A DNA stretch of 18,739 bases from Actinomycetes bacterium (GCA_023389045.1 JAEWEZ010000155.1:1-18739), one strand, 5' to 3'. Shown: positions 1 through 7,674, counted from the first letter of the stretch. Program-made: numbers and translations. The notes: generated by a model from the sequence alone, not told the origin.

Positions 1-93
1 GGTGGGAGAGGGGCCGACGGGGGCCGACAGAAGAAAGAGGGCCGACGGGAGGTGGCCGGGGAGAAGGCACTGCCGACGGTGCGGACAAGCCGC
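1..93. other. G-rich intergenic segment with repeated GGGCCGAC motifs
   Basis: No convincing gene is seen. The first 60 bases carry three copies of GGGCCGAC, two of them followed by GGG, in purine-rich sequence. A fourth, weaker CCGACGG occurs near 73-79. The stretch lies beyond the hairpin that probably ends the transporter transcript. Its neighbour to the left is outside the window. Confidence 0.5.
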
Positions 94-130
94 GGGCCCG
101 TCGTCTCGCGCGATGCGAGGCGACGGGCCC
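94..130 (-). terminator. Strong hairpin, probable terminator of the transporter gene
   Basis: GGGCCCGTCG (94-103) pairs perfectly with CGACGGGCCC (121-130). Inside, CTCGC (105-109) pairs with GCGAG (115-119), and one T-G wobble joins the two helices. This gives a stem of about 16 bp with a 5-nt loop, 50 nt past the transporter stop codon. There is no T-tract, which is common in high-GC actinobacterial terminators. It could also act on a transcript arriving from the left. Confidence 0.65.
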
Positions 131-179
131 GGGATGCCGTCCACGGGGGAGGGTGAGGAGGGGCCGAAACCCCGCTACC

Positions 180-1193
180 TCACGCGTCCGCAGCGTCGGT
201 GCGGTGGTGGCGGGCACCGGAGTGGCGGTAGATCATCGCGAGCACCGCGCCGGAGAGGTTGTGCCACACGGAGAACACGGCGGCGGGAACGGCCGCGGCA
301 GGGGTGAGGTAGGCCCCGGCAAGGGTCGCTGCGAGGCCGGAGTTCTGCATACCAACCTCCGCCGAGACGGTGCGCGCAACCGGGATCGGCTGGCCCAGAG
401 TGCGGGCCACGAGGTAGCCGACTGCGTAGCCGAGCCCATTGTGCAGAACCACCGCGGCGAGCACCAGCAGGCCGGCACTGAGCACCGTATCGGCGCTCTT
501 GCCGACCACGGCGGCGACCACGAGAGAAATGAACGCGACGGAGATCCACGGCAGAGCCGGCAGGATCTTCTGCACGGCGCCGCGCAGGGCCAGGCGCACC
601 GCGAGGCCGAGGGCAACGGGGATCAGCACGATCTGCACGATCGACAGTGCCATCGCGCTGGCGTTCACCGGCATGTACTTGCCGGCGAGCCACAGCGTCA
701 GCAGCGGCGTGAACAGGGGTGCGATCAAAGTGGAGACGGTGGTCATGGCCACCGATAGGGCCGTATCAGCCTTGGAGAGGTAGGCGACCACATTGGAGGA
801 GGTGCCGCCCGGGGCGGAACCCACCAGGATCACGCCGGCGGCGAGTTCGGGCGGGAGCTGCAGGATGATCGCCACCAGCAGGCCGAGCAGCGGCATGATG
901 ACGTACTGGGCGATGACGCCGAGGGCCACGGGCATCGGCCGCTTCGCCACGACGGCGAAGTCGGGGAGGGTAAGCGTCAGGCCCATCCCAAACATGATGA
1001 TGCCGAGAAACCAGTTGACGCCGGGGCCGAGGCGGGCGGCCTGGTCGGGGGCGACAAAGGCGATCGCGGCGGCAGCCAGAACGATCAGGGGGAAGACGGT
1101 CACGGCCAGATGCGCGGAGCGTTCCTCGGCGTGATTCTCAGGGGCGGCAGGGCCCGTGCGGTCAGGAGCTGGGGCGGGGGCGTGGATCGACAT
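180..1193 (-). CDS. Bile acid:sodium symporter (BASS) family transporter
   Basis: Predicted polytopic inner-membrane transporter of 337 residues, a usual BASS length. About nine to ten hydrophobic segments run from residue 30 to the C-terminus. The family signature GSAPGGTSSNVV lies at residues 125-136 and is followed by a Ser/Thr-rich helix (TALSVAMTTVSTLIAP); these form the crossover region that binds sodium and substrate in the family. BASS members move organic anions such as bile acids, pantoate or 2-keto acids, and the substrate here cannot be read from sequence. I chose the ATG at 1193. A TTG at 1268 would add 25 polar residues unlike the family. The ATG has no Shine-Dalgarno, but TACCGT lies exactly 6 nt upstream, so the gene may have its own leaderless promoter. 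It lies 101 nt after ansA on the same strand. Confidence 0.87.
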   Translation of the reverse strand: MSIHAPAPAPDRTGPAAPENHAEERSAHLAVTVFPLIVLAAAAIAFVAPDQAARLGPGVNWFLGIIMFGMGLTLTLPDFAVVAKRPMPVALGVIAQYVIMPLLGLLVAIILQLPPELAAGVILVGSAPGGTSSNVVAYLSKADTALSVAMTTVSTLIAPLFTPLLTLWLAGKYMPVNASAMALSIVQIVLIPVALGLAVRLALRGAVQKILPALPWISVAFISLVVAAVVGKSADTVLSAGLLVLAAVVLHNGLGYAVGYLVARTLGQPIPVARTVSAEVGMQNSGLAATLAGAYLTPAAAVPAAVFSVWHNLSGAVLAMIYRHSGARHHRTDAADA

Positions 1194-1199
1194 GACCAG

Positions 1200-1205
1200 A
1201 CGGTA
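1200..1205 (-). promoter_or_regulatory. Candidate -10 box for leaderless transporter mRNA
   Basis: On the minus strand TACCGT fits the actinobacterial TAnnnT -10 pattern. It ends 6 nt before the ATG at 1193, placing the start of transcription at or next to the start codon. No Shine-Dalgarno precedes that ATG, which fits leaderless translation. No clear -35 is visible. Confidence 0.4.
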
Positions 1206-1294
1206 GGGGACGGTTTCAGGGGTTGAAACAGGTGTCCACTGTGTGGACTTCAGGTCTCGGGACGGCAACGCTGTCGGTCGTGTGGCCCGAGTGC

Positions 1295-2377
1295 TCAGTA
1301 CGAAAACGCCTCGAACTCCTGCCGCACTCGCTCCAGCGAAGCCCCGTCGGCCAGGAGCACCTGCAGCAGCAAACGCGCCTTCTGCGCGGGCAGCAGCCCC
1401 GCCATCACCGCACCATTCGCGATCAGATCCACCTCGCTGCCAGGGTAGTCATAGTGGCGGTTAGAGGTTCCACCCGTCGGCACTCGCGTCGCCACCACCA
1501 CCGGTTTCCCGGCCTGCACGAGCGCGCGCACCCGCGGCACCGCCCCCGCCGGAACATGCCCCATCCCCACGCCCGCGATGACCAGGCCCTCGAGCGTTTG
1601 CGGACCCACCTGGTCCAAAATCTCCGCCTCGTCACCGATCCCGAGGGTCAGGATCGGCACCCGTCCGAGCTGCGCCGGAAGATCCCCGCCCACCAGGGCA
1701 TCGCGGCTCGTCGGGTAGTAGACCAGGCGCAGATCCTCCTCGCCGACGAGTGCCACCGGGCCCGAGGGTTCCGAGGCGAAAGCATCCACGGAGCGGGAGG
1801 AGGTTTTGGTGACCCGGTCTGCCAGATGTACCAGGGCGTCGAAGACTATGAGCACCCCGAGGCCCCGCGCGGAGGGCGCGCAGGCGGTGCGCACGGCATC
1901 GCGCAGATTCGCGGGGCCATCCGCGCCGGGCGCATTCGCCGGCCGCATCGCCCCCGTGAGCACGAGCGGCGCCTCCCGATCCCAGTAACGGTTCAGCAGG
2001 AAGGCCGACTCCTCCAGGGTGTCGGTGCCGTGCGTAACCACCACGCCAGCCGCGCCCGTATCCACAGCAGCGCGGGCACGGATCAGCACCTCGCGCAGAT
2101 GCTCGGGGCGGATCGACGGCGAGCCGAGATTGGCAACTTCCTCATGGGTGACGGCGGCACCGTCGATCAGGGTGCGGGCAAGGTCGGCCCCGGTCGAGGC
2201 ATCGGGGGCCGCGCGCAGGCCGCTCGGATCCTGCGTCATGAAAATGGTTCCGCCCAGCGACAGCACATGCACATGCGCGCGCGGCGCTGCATCCTGCGCG
2301 GTGAGCGCGGGCACCGGGGCGGTGGCGGTGGGTGCGTGCAGGGCCGACGGGGCGGCGCCTGTCGAGTACTGGCTCAT
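1295..2377 (-). CDS. ansA: L-asparaginase (type I/II asparaginase family)
   Basis: Hydrolyses L-asparagine to aspartate and ammonia. The 360-residue protein has both family signatures: the N-terminal LGGTI (41-45), with nucleophile Thr44, and HGTDTLEE (116-123), with the second catalytic Thr and Asp. The stretch LTGAMRPANAPGADGPANL (140-158) is also typical. The first 35 residues are Ala/Pro-rich and poorly conserved, with no convincing signal peptide, so a cytoplasmic enzyme is more likely than a secreted one. The ATG at 2377 overlaps the rlmC stop codon (ATGA) and is preceded by GGGAGG about 7 nt upstream, so translation is probably coupled to rlmC. Whether it is ansA-like or ansB-like cannot be decided here. 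Confidence 0.92.
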   Translation of the reverse strand: MSQYSTGAAPSALHAPTATAPVPALTAQDAAPRAHVHVLSLGGTIFMTQDPSGLRAAPDASTGADLARTLIDGAAVTHEEVANLGSPSIRPEHLREVLIRARAAVDTGAAGVVVTHGTDTLEESAFLLNRYWDREAPLVLTGAMRPANAPGADGPANLRDAVRTACAPSARGLGVLIVFDALVHLADRVTKTSSRSVDAFASEPSGPVALVGEEDLRLVYYPTSRDALVGGDLPAQLGRVPILTLGIGDEAEILDQVGPQTLEGLVIAGVGMGHVPAGAVPRVRALVQAGKPVVVATRVPTGGTSNRHYDYPGSEVDLIANGAVMAGLLPAQKARLLLQVLLADGASLERVRQEFEAFSY

Positions 2378-3678
2378 GCCTTTCCTCCCATTCCTTCCGA
2401 CCTGTGACGTGAGGCGCCCTGCCGCCGCAGCAACACGATCACCTCGGCGTGCTCGGTGTGCGGGAACATGTCTGCATACCGTCCAGCCTGCACTCGCAGC
2501 GACGGCATCCGCGCGAGATCAGCCGCGAGTGTGCCCGGATGACACGAGGAGTAGACCACGTGCTCACCGCCGGTGTCTTCGATCAGTGCGCATAAGTCTT
2601 CGCCAAGGCCCCGACGCGGCGGATTCACCACGAGCAGGTCCGGGGGACCTTCACGGTCGAGGGACCGACGGGCCCAGGCGGTCGCATCCTCGGCAAAGAA
2701 CTCGGCGCGACCGTGGGCAGGCGATGCAGCGTCGGCCCCGGATCGTCTTTCGGGGGCGTCGTCGGAGTCGTACATGAGCGCGCTGTCCGACTTCCGCGGC
2801 AGCGCCTCGTCGGCCCCGTCGATTCCGAGCGCCCGCGCGGAGGCACGCGCCCCGTCGATCGCCTCGGCACTAACCTCCACCCCGGTGATACGCGCCTGCG
2901 GGAGCGCGAGCGCGAGATGGAGTGCGAAACCGCCCAGCCCGCAGTAGAGGTCCCACACACGCTGCGGCGCGATCTCACGCGCCCACCGTGCCGCCTGACG
3001 ATACAACTCGCCCGCCACCTGCGTATTTGTCTGCACAAAGGAGGCTGGGCGGGCATGCAGAACCACATCCCCGGTGGGCATGGCGAGGGTGTGCTCCCCG
3101 GCGAGATGACGTTCCTGCGCGCCCGTGAGCACCGCGGCATGACGCGGATGCAGATTGGCCGAAACCACCCGGAGCGCGGGCTGCGCGGCGAGGAGCCGAG
3201 GCAGATGCTCTCGAAGACGAGGCAGCGCCGAGTCGCTGCGCAGCACCAGTTGCAGCATGAGGCCGCCATCGGCAGCCACCGTGACGATGACGTTCTTCAG
3301 TTCCCCGCGGCGGCGCGCCACGTCATAGGGCGGCACCTGCGCACGCCGGACCAGCGCCTTCACATCGTCCAAAAGCCCCTGCACGGTCGGGGGATAAAGC
3401 GGGCAGTCGCTGAGGTCCGCGCCCGTGCCCTGCCCGGGGAGGCCGAACACCGGAGCATTGGCGGTGCCGGAGACGGCCATCTTCGCGCGGGAACGGAAAC
3501 CAGCCTCGGCGCTGCGCATCGGCGGGAGCCAGAGGCAGTCGGGCGCGATCGCGGGGTCCGCAAAGGGAGCGATCAGCGCCTGCACATGCGCCATGCCCTC
3601 CGCCACCTGCCGCTCATGCGGCACGGGAAGGAGGGTGCAGGAACCGCAGGTCCCGGCGTCGAAATGATGGCACTGCAC
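2374..3678 (-). CDS. rlmC: 23S rRNA m5U methyltransferase, RlmC/TrmA family
   Basis: SAM-dependent RNA uracil-C5 methyltransferase. The start matches the E. coli RlmC pattern: Cys3, Cys11 and Cys14 near the N-terminus plus Cys92 in DCPLYP should bind a 4Fe-4S cluster. FRSRAKM (61-67) and ARRRGELK (121-128) follow. The SAM-binding motif DLYCGLGG is at 243-250, NPPRRG at 352-357, and the catalytic cysteine is Cys379 in YSSCHPGTL. Length is 434 residues against roughly 375 in E. coli. Much of the excess is a polar insert at about 289-325 in the methyltransferase domain. I chose GTG 3678 because it begins exactly at the family N-terminus. Reading further upstream only translates repeat DNA. TAGACT ends 7 nt before the GTG, suggesting a leaderless transcript. 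The exact rRNA target (U747 in E. coli) is inferred. Confidence 0.88.
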   Translation of the reverse strand: MQCHHFDAGTCGSCTLLPVPHERQVAEGMAHVQALIAPFADPAIAPDCLWLPPMRSAEAGFRSRAKMAVSGTANAPVFGLPGQGTGADLSDCPLYPPTVQGLLDDVKALVRRAQVPPYDVARRRGELKNVIVTVAADGGLMLQLVLRSDSALPRLREHLPRLLAAQPALRVVSANLHPRHAAVLTGAQERHLAGEHTLAMPTGDVVLHARPASFVQTNTQVAGELYRQAARWAREIAPQRVWDLYCGLGGFALHLALALPQARITGVEVSAEAIDGARASARALGIDGADEALPRKSDSALMYDSDDAPERRSGADAASPAHGRAEFFAEDATAWARRSLDREGPPDLLVVNPPRRGLGEDLCALIEDTGGEHVVYSSCHPGTLAADLARMPSLRVQAGRYADMFPHTEHAEVIVLLRRQGASRHRSEGMGGKA

Positions 3679-3685
3679 GTCAGCG

Positions 3686-3691
3686 AGTCTA
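3686..3691 (-). promoter_or_regulatory. Candidate -10 box for leaderless rlmC mRNA
   Basis: TAGACT on the minus strand closely matches TAnnnT and ends 7 nt before the GTG at 3678. With this spacing transcription would start at the start codon. No Shine-Dalgarno lies before the GTG. The -35 region is G/C-rich and not recognisable. Confidence 0.45.
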
Positions 3692-3834
3692 CGGGCGCGG
3701 CCGGGGGAGAGGGGCGGCGGCGTGGGGAAGCACTCGCCGCGGCCGTCGGTGTGTCGTGGTGGGGTGAGCGACGGTGGTGGGGCCGGCCGTGGACTGAGGC
3801 GCGGGTGCAGGGTGCTGCGGCCCGGTTGACGGCG

Positions 3835-3934
3835 CTGGGCTGCGCATCCGGGGGTGCATCTGGGCTGCGCATCTGGGGTGCATCTGGGCTGCGCATCTGG
3901 GGGTGAATCTGGCCTGTGCATCCGTCCCGTGCAC
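3835..3934. repeat. Short tandem repeat, about four 24-26 bp units
   Basis: Units begin at 3835, 3860, 3884 and 3909. The first three each begin CTGGGCTGCGCATC and end in GTGCAT or GTGAAT, differing by one or two bases and a 1-bp length change. The fourth is degenerate. The block lies between the 3' end of hrpB and the rlmC promoter and is not part of either gene. Because the period is not a multiple of three it is unlikely to be coding. Confidence 0.8.
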
Positions 3935-3941
3935 CAGCCGC

Positions 3942-5117
3942 TTAGCCCCGACGCTGCATCGCTTTCGTCGTGCGCGCCGTTGCCTGCGCGCTCCACGGAT
4001 CCTCAGGCCAGGGATGCTTCGGGTAGCGCCCGCGCATCTCCTTACGCACCTCCTGGTAGGGGCCGTTCCAGAAGGAGCGCAGATCCGCAGTCACCGCAAG
4101 CGGCCGCTGCGCCGGGGACAGCAAATGCACCAGGATCGGCACCCGCCCCTCCATCAGGCACGGCGTCTGCGCCAGGCCAAAGAGTTCCTGCAGCTTCACC
4201 GAGATCACCGGCACCCCCTCGGGATCATCCGGATCCGGGTATTCAATCCGCACCGCCGAGCCCGACGGCACCGCCAGCCGCTCCGGAACCAGCTCATCCA
4301 GCCGCGCCGCCTCCGGCCAGGGGAGCAGACCCCGCAACGCCGCGAGCAGATCCAGACGATCCAGCCGCGTGCCCGCGCTATGCGCAACGGGGCCGAGCCA
4401 CGCCTCCGGGTCGGCGCTGAGTGCCGCCGCGCTCATATCCGGCCAGGGCGCACCCAGTTCACGGTGCAGCAGGCCGAGCCGATCCCGCAGCGATCGTGCC
4501 GCATCCGACCAGGTCAGCGCATCGATTCCGTGCTCACCCACCTGGGTGAGAAGCGCCGGCACGGTGTCCTCGGGCGTGGCCGGCACCGGAGTCGAAGCCA
4601 GGGTGATCGCCCCCAGGGCACGCTCCTGCCGCACGCTGACCACACCGTTTTCGAGCACAGCCCGGCGGGCGCGACTCAGCAGAGGCGCGCCGATCTCGAG
4701 CGCATCAGCCTCCGCGAGTGGTGCGGCGGTGCGCACCACCGCACCCGTCCCGTCGGCCGCCCGCCCCTGCGCCCGCTGCACCTCCCACACGGCAATCCAC
4801 TCATGCCCCGCAAGCGTCGAACCCTCCGGCAGGGCAGCGCGCGTGCCCGAGGCGAGCAGCACGGTGCGGGCGCCGGGGGCGGTGCGCCGCGCGATCCGCT
4901 CGGGTCGGGCGAGCGCGAGAATCGCGCCGATCCGTTCCGCTTCCGCAGCGGGAGACTGAGGGGCCGACGAAGGGGCCGACGAGGGGGTTATAGCGCGTGA
5001 GCCTTGGTCCGTCGGCTGCTGAGGATCCGAGCCCGCCCAGCTCCCAGCCGCCGGAGCGGCATCGCGCCCGGGGCGTTGGCCCGCCTGCTCAGCAGCCACG
5101 CGCTGCAGACGCTGCAC
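3942..5117 (-). CDS. hrpB: HrpB C-terminal part (downstream of the amber codon)
   Basis: This open frame holds the HrpB C-terminal domain. It ends in the characteristic block LRSFWNGPYQEVRKEMRGRY followed by PKHPWPEDPW and a basic tail. The region between residues 20 and 60 is a low-complexity linker. The first possible start after the amber codon is GTG 5117. It lacks a well-spaced ribosome binding site, so independent translation is doubtful. Without the helicase core this part should have no ATPase activity. Confidence 0.6.
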   Translation of the reverse strand: MQRLQRVAAEQAGQRPGRDAAPAAGSWAGSDPQQPTDQGSRAITPSSAPSSAPQSPAAEAERIGAILALARPERIARRTAPGARTVLLASGTRAALPEGSTLAGHEWIAVWEVQRAQGRAADGTGAVVRTAAPLAEADALEIGAPLLSRARRAVLENGVVSVRQERALGAITLASTPVPATPEDTVPALLTQVGEHGIDALTWSDAARSLRDRLGLLHRELGAPWPDMSAAALSADPEAWLGPVAHSAGTRLDRLDLLAALRGLLPWPEAARLDELVPERLAVPSGSAVRIEYPDPDDPEGVPVISVKLQELFGLAQTPCLMEGRVPILVHLLSPAQRPLAVTADLRSFWNGPYQEVRKEMRGRYPKHPWPEDPWSAQATARTTKAMQRRG

Positions 5118-5201
5118 CTCCCGCTGCCAGCGCTGCGCCCCCTCCCCGCGGCCAGACCGCAGAGCACGCAGCGCCGCCGGCAGATCCGTGCCCGGCGCCC
5201 G

Positions 5202-6653
5202 CTAATCCTCCGCAAGAGCGGCCACCGTCTGCGCCGCGAGCAGCGCGTCACGCCCACCGTGCCGACGCGACCCCTCCACCAGCGCCCGCGCCTCCCGCAC
5301 CCCCACCGGGAGCAGCGACACCATGCGGCCCAGCGTCGTGGCATGCCCCGCCTCATCCACCAGCGCGAGAGCCCGCAACGTGCTGTCAGCCTGCGCAATC
5401 TCCGCCGCTGGCGGAGGCGTGAGCAAAGCCAGGCCCTCCCCGCGCGGCGTGCCCCAGCAGGCAAGTTGCAGCGCCGTATCCGTAAGATCCACGGCCGTGA
5501 TCTCCGGCGGAGCTTGCGCCGGCATCCGCGCGAAATCCGCCTGCGCATACGCCCGCACCGCAAGACCCGGCCCCTGCCGCGCCGCACGCCCCGCCCGCTG
5601 CTCCGCCGACGCCCGCGACGCACTCACCGTGACCAGGCCCGACATATCCCGGCCCCGGTCACGCCGCACCTGCCGATCCAGGCCCGCATCCACCACCACC
5701 CGCACCCCCGGCACGGTGAGCGAACTTTCCGCCAGGGCGGTGGAGACCACGATTCGGGGAGGGTCCGATGGGCCACGGCCCGCCGTCGCCCGATCCTGAT
5801 CGCGCGGTGCCAGCCGGCCGTGCAGAGGGAGCACGTCGACCGCGGGAGCGTGCTGTGCGTTGGTCGATGACCCGTCGTTGCTCCCTCGCGACGCAAGCAG
5901 CGCGCCGGCCCGTCGGACCACCTCATCCACATCCCGCGCCCCCGGAACGAACACCAACACATCCGCGCCCGTCTCGGCCTGCGCCTGCACCGCAAGCGTC
6001 GCCACATGCTCAAGAAAATCGCGGCTCACCCCGCGCGCATCCACCCGCGGACCCTCCGGTGGGCAGTACCGCACCTCCAGCGGATGCAAAGCGCTCGGCA
6101 CCTCCACCACCGGGGCGCCGCTGAGCAGATCGCTCACCTCCTGCGCCTGCACCGTCGCCGACATCGCCCCAACCAGCAGATCCTCCCGCAGTAGCCGCGC
6201 CTCCGCGAGCATCCCGAGCAGCAGATCAGTCTCCACAGACCGCTCATGCACCTCATCCAGGAGCACAGCTCCCACCCCCGGCAGCTCCGGATCCGCCAGC
6301 AGACGCCGCAGCAACACCCCCGGGGTGAGCATTTCCAGACGCGCCCGCGGACCCATCCGCCGCTCGCCCCGCACCGTGAAACCCACCCGCTCACCCACCG
6401 GCGTGCCATCCAGGGCCGCGATCCGACGGGCCGCCGCCCGCACCGCCACCCGCCGCGGCTGCGTGACCAGCGTCAACCCCTCGGTGAGGTTCGCGACCAG
6501 CGGCGGCACGAAGGTGGTTTTACCAGTGCCGGGCGGGGCCGTCACGACCATCGCGCCGCTGCGCGCCGCCTGCTCCAGGGCCGGCTGGGCCCCGGCGACG
6601 GGGAGGCCAGCGCCGATCGCGTCGAGGGCGAAGAGGGGGGTGGGGGAGGTCAT
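5202..6653 (-). CDS. hrpB: HrpB helicase core (N-terminal part, ends at amber codon)
   Basis: The 483-residue product holds the full DExH helicase core: Walker A APPGTGKTT (39-47), motif II DEVH (133-136) followed by ERS, motif III SAT (165-167), a motif V region STALAESSLTVPG and motif VI QRAGRAARQGPG. HrpB proteins are RNA-dependent NTPases; their role in actinobacteria is unclear. The product would lack the C-terminal domain, and if stable might keep ATPase activity. ATG 6653 has no strong Shine-Dalgarno. CATGAT lies 6 nt upstream as a weak -10 candidate, the same spacing as in other leaderless genes here. Confidence 0.8.
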   Translation of the reverse strand: MTSPTPLFALDAIGAGLPVAGAQPALEQAARSGAMVVTAPPGTGKTTFVPPLVANLTEGLTLVTQPRRVAVRAAARRIAALDGTPVGERVGFTVRGERRMGPRARLEMLTPGVLLRRLLADPELPGVGAVLLDEVHERSVETDLLLGMLAEARLLREDLLVGAMSATVQAQEVSDLLSGAPVVEVPSALHPLEVRYCPPEGPRVDARGVSRDFLEHVATLAVQAQAETGADVLVFVPGARDVDEVVRRAGALLASRGSNDGSSTNAQHAPAVDVLPLHGRLAPRDQDRATAGRGPSDPPRIVVSTALAESSLTVPGVRVVVDAGLDRQVRRDRGRDMSGLVTVSASRASAEQRAGRAARQGPGLAVRAYAQADFARMPAQAPPEITAVDLTDTALQLACWGTPRGEGLALLTPPPAAEIAQADSTLRALALVDEAGHATTLGRMVSLLPVGVREARALVEGSRRHGGRDALLAAQTVAALAED

Positions 6654-6677
6654 GGGGAGATCATGCCGTGCGTGGCT

Positions 6678-6706
6678 GGGCGCGGGTGGGGTGGGGGGCG
6701 GCGGGG
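6678..6706 (+). other. Potential G-quadruplex motif upstream of hrpB
   Basis: The plus strand carries five runs of three to six G separated by loops of 1-4 nt: G3, G3, G4, G6 and G4. This meets the usual G-quadruplex pattern. It lies 25-53 bp upstream of the hrpB start, in the gap to the lipoprotein gene. High GC makes such runs common, so function is uncertain. Confidence 0.35.
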
Positions 6707-6775
6707 TGCCGGTAGCTGGGGAGGCGCTCGATGACGAGGTGCTCGTTGAGGAGACGGCAGTTAAGGAGGCTCGCT

Positions 6776-6803
6776 GGCGAGGCGCTAGTGGCGAGGCGCT
6801 AGT
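6776..6803. repeat. Exact 14-bp tandem duplication spanning the lipoprotein stop codon
   Basis: GGCGAGGCGCTAGT occurs twice in direct succession (6776-6789 and 6790-6803). The lipoprotein stop codon, read on the minus strand as TAG at 6801-6799, lies in one copy. Similar but imperfect GAGGCGCTCG and GAGGTGCTCG sequences lie nearby at about 6720-6745. Confidence 0.7.
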
Positions 6804-7317
6804 TGATCAGGTCGAACTCCACCTGCTGCGTATCGGCGCAGATGCTCGTGATCGACACTGTCCACTTCTCAATCCCGATGCTGTCGCCCACCTGCGCCGG
6901 ATCCGTGCTGAGGGTGCGTCCATCGGCCGAGGTCACGACCAAGGTGGCGGTTTTCCCGTCGATCGTCCCCAGACGCACATCCGCCGACCCACCGCGGTCC
7001 GGCAGCGCCGGATTCAGCGGCGCGTTTTTGGTGGCCAGGTGCATGCCCTCGCCATTGCAGGTATCCGCGGGTGGGGTGAAACCGGTGGGTGGGGCCGTCA
7101 CCGTGATCGTGGCCGGCTCGCTGCTTTCGGGGGCGTCGGAGGGGGCGGAGTCGCCGCCCGCGTCCGACGGGGCTGAGGCTGGGGCGTCATTCGCGGAAGG
7201 TGCGGCGGGGGAGGGGTCCGCGCTGCTGCAGCCGGCGAGGAGGGCGAGCGCGGCGAGCGTCGCGGCGGCGGTCGTGGTGGTTGTGGAAATGGTGCGGTGG
7301 CGGGCGGGTCGAAGCAT
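6799..7317 (-). CDS. Putative lipoprotein of unknown function
   Basis: A 172-residue protein with a classical lipoprotein signal peptide: basic start (MLRPARHR), hydrophobic stretch rich in Ala/Leu and lipobox LLAGC with lipidated Cys30. Residues 31-70 are a Ser/Ala/Pro/Asp-rich linker. A compact C-terminal domain (about 71-172) has mostly beta-type sequence and two cysteines (in DTCNGEG and SICADTQQ) that could form a disulfide outside the cell. I do not recognise the family. GGAGGGG lies just upstream of ATG 7317. A promoter candidate is TTCGCA, 17 nt, TACCGT on the minus strand at 7379-7351. The gene appears to be transcribed alone. Confidence 0.75.
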   Translation of the reverse strand: MLRPARHRTISTTTTTAAATLAALALLAGCSSADPSPAAPSANDAPASAPSDAGGDSAPSDAPESSEPATITVTAPPTGFTPPADTCNGEGMHLATKNAPLNPALPDRGGSADVRLGTIDGKTATLVVTSADGRTLSTDPAQVGDSIGIEKWTVSITSICADTQQVEFDLIN

Positions 7318-7350
7318 GGGCCCCTCCGGGGTGAGGACGCGAACGCGCTC

Positions 7351-7379
7351 ACGGTAACCGAGGACGGGGAGGGTGCGAA
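7351..7379 (-). promoter_or_regulatory. Candidate promoter of the lipoprotein gene
   Basis: On the minus strand, TTCGCA (7379-7374) and TACCGT (7356-7351) are separated by exactly 17 nt. They match four of six bases of TTGACA and the TAnnnT pattern. Transcription would start near 7344, leaving a leader of about 27 nt that includes the GGAGGGG ribosome binding site. Confidence 0.4.
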
Positions 7380-7526
7380 TCCACGTGCCGAAGGGCGGAC
7401 GGTTTCACCAGACTTTTTTCATGACTCACATGCTCGCGACCCTGCGCTGAAGTACGGACGCGGCCCCTTCTTTGATGCGTCACACGTGCGCGCCCATGCG
7501 CTGCGGTGCGGGCGGAGCTGTAGGTA

Positions 7527-7551
7527 CAGGCTGGAGCCTGGCGCGTATCCT
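7527..7551 (+). promoter_or_regulatory. Candidate -10 box with operator-like palindrome for the HicA-like gene
   Basis: TATCCT (7546-7551) is a good actinobacterial -10 candidate. Just upstream, CAGGCT-GG-AGCCTG (7527-7540) is a perfect inverted repeat with 6-bp arms. It occupies the spacer between -35 and -10, where a bound dimer would block RNA polymerase. The -35 (around GGTACA, 7523-7528) is weak. Confidence 0.35.
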
Positions 7552-7674
7552 GCAGGTGGTTCTGAATCTGCCGGCACAGTGGGTTGATGGCGGAACGACC
7601 AGGACGAACCGCGCCCTGGGCGAGCAACCGCGAGAGCAGAACCAGACCGAGAGCCGTGAAACAGGAGGTGAGCC

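Larger units (their letters stand above)
3942..6653 (-). pseudogene. hrpB: ATP-dependent helicase hrpB interrupted by an in-frame amber codon
   Basis: One 904-codon DEAH-box HrpB gene, a plausible length for the family, runs in a single frame from ATG 6653 to TAA 3942. It is broken only by a TAG at 5202-5204 (codon 484). Both sides of the stop carry continuous HrpB sequence: the reading after it (RAPGTDLPAALRALRSG) looks like the normal linker into the HrpB C-terminal domain. There is no frameshift, deletion or insertion element. Either the gene has recently been inactivated, two pieces are made, the codon is read through, or the base is a sequencing error. The two parts are described separately. 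A polar Ser/Ala/Pro linker encoded near 4950-4990 contains two GGGCCGAC motifs. Confidence 0.75.
7318..7674. other. 357-bp divergent intergenic region
   Basis: This region separates the lipoprotein gene (minus) from the HicA-like gene (plus). It holds the lipoprotein promoter candidate on the left. A TTTTTT run lies near 7414-7419 without a good hairpin before it. On the right is a -10 candidate with an adjoining palindrome (7527-7551), then about 120 nt of leader. No convincing gene or RNA structure is seen. Confidence 0.6.

Noticed and set aside
1223..2407. 394-codon plus-strand frame opposite ansA
   Set aside because: The asparaginase motifs on the other strand are unmistakable; this frame gives an Arg/His-rich product typical of a shadow.
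2713..3906. 397-codon plus-strand frame opposite rlmC
   Set aside because: It is antisense to a well-supported methyltransferase gene, its product is Arg/His-rich, and it runs into the tandem repeat.
3835..3934. CRISPR array
   Set aside because: The units are directly adjacent without unique spacers, and no cas gene is nearby.
3679..3996. Extended N-terminus for RlmC
   Set aside because: It would translate the tandem repeat and overlap the end of hrpB. The GTG at 3678 matches the family start and follows a -10 candidate.
5860..7176. 438-codon plus-strand frame opposite hrpB and the lipoprotein gene
   Set aside because: The Ser/Arg/Thr-rich product spans two real minus-strand genes and has no domain-like sequence.
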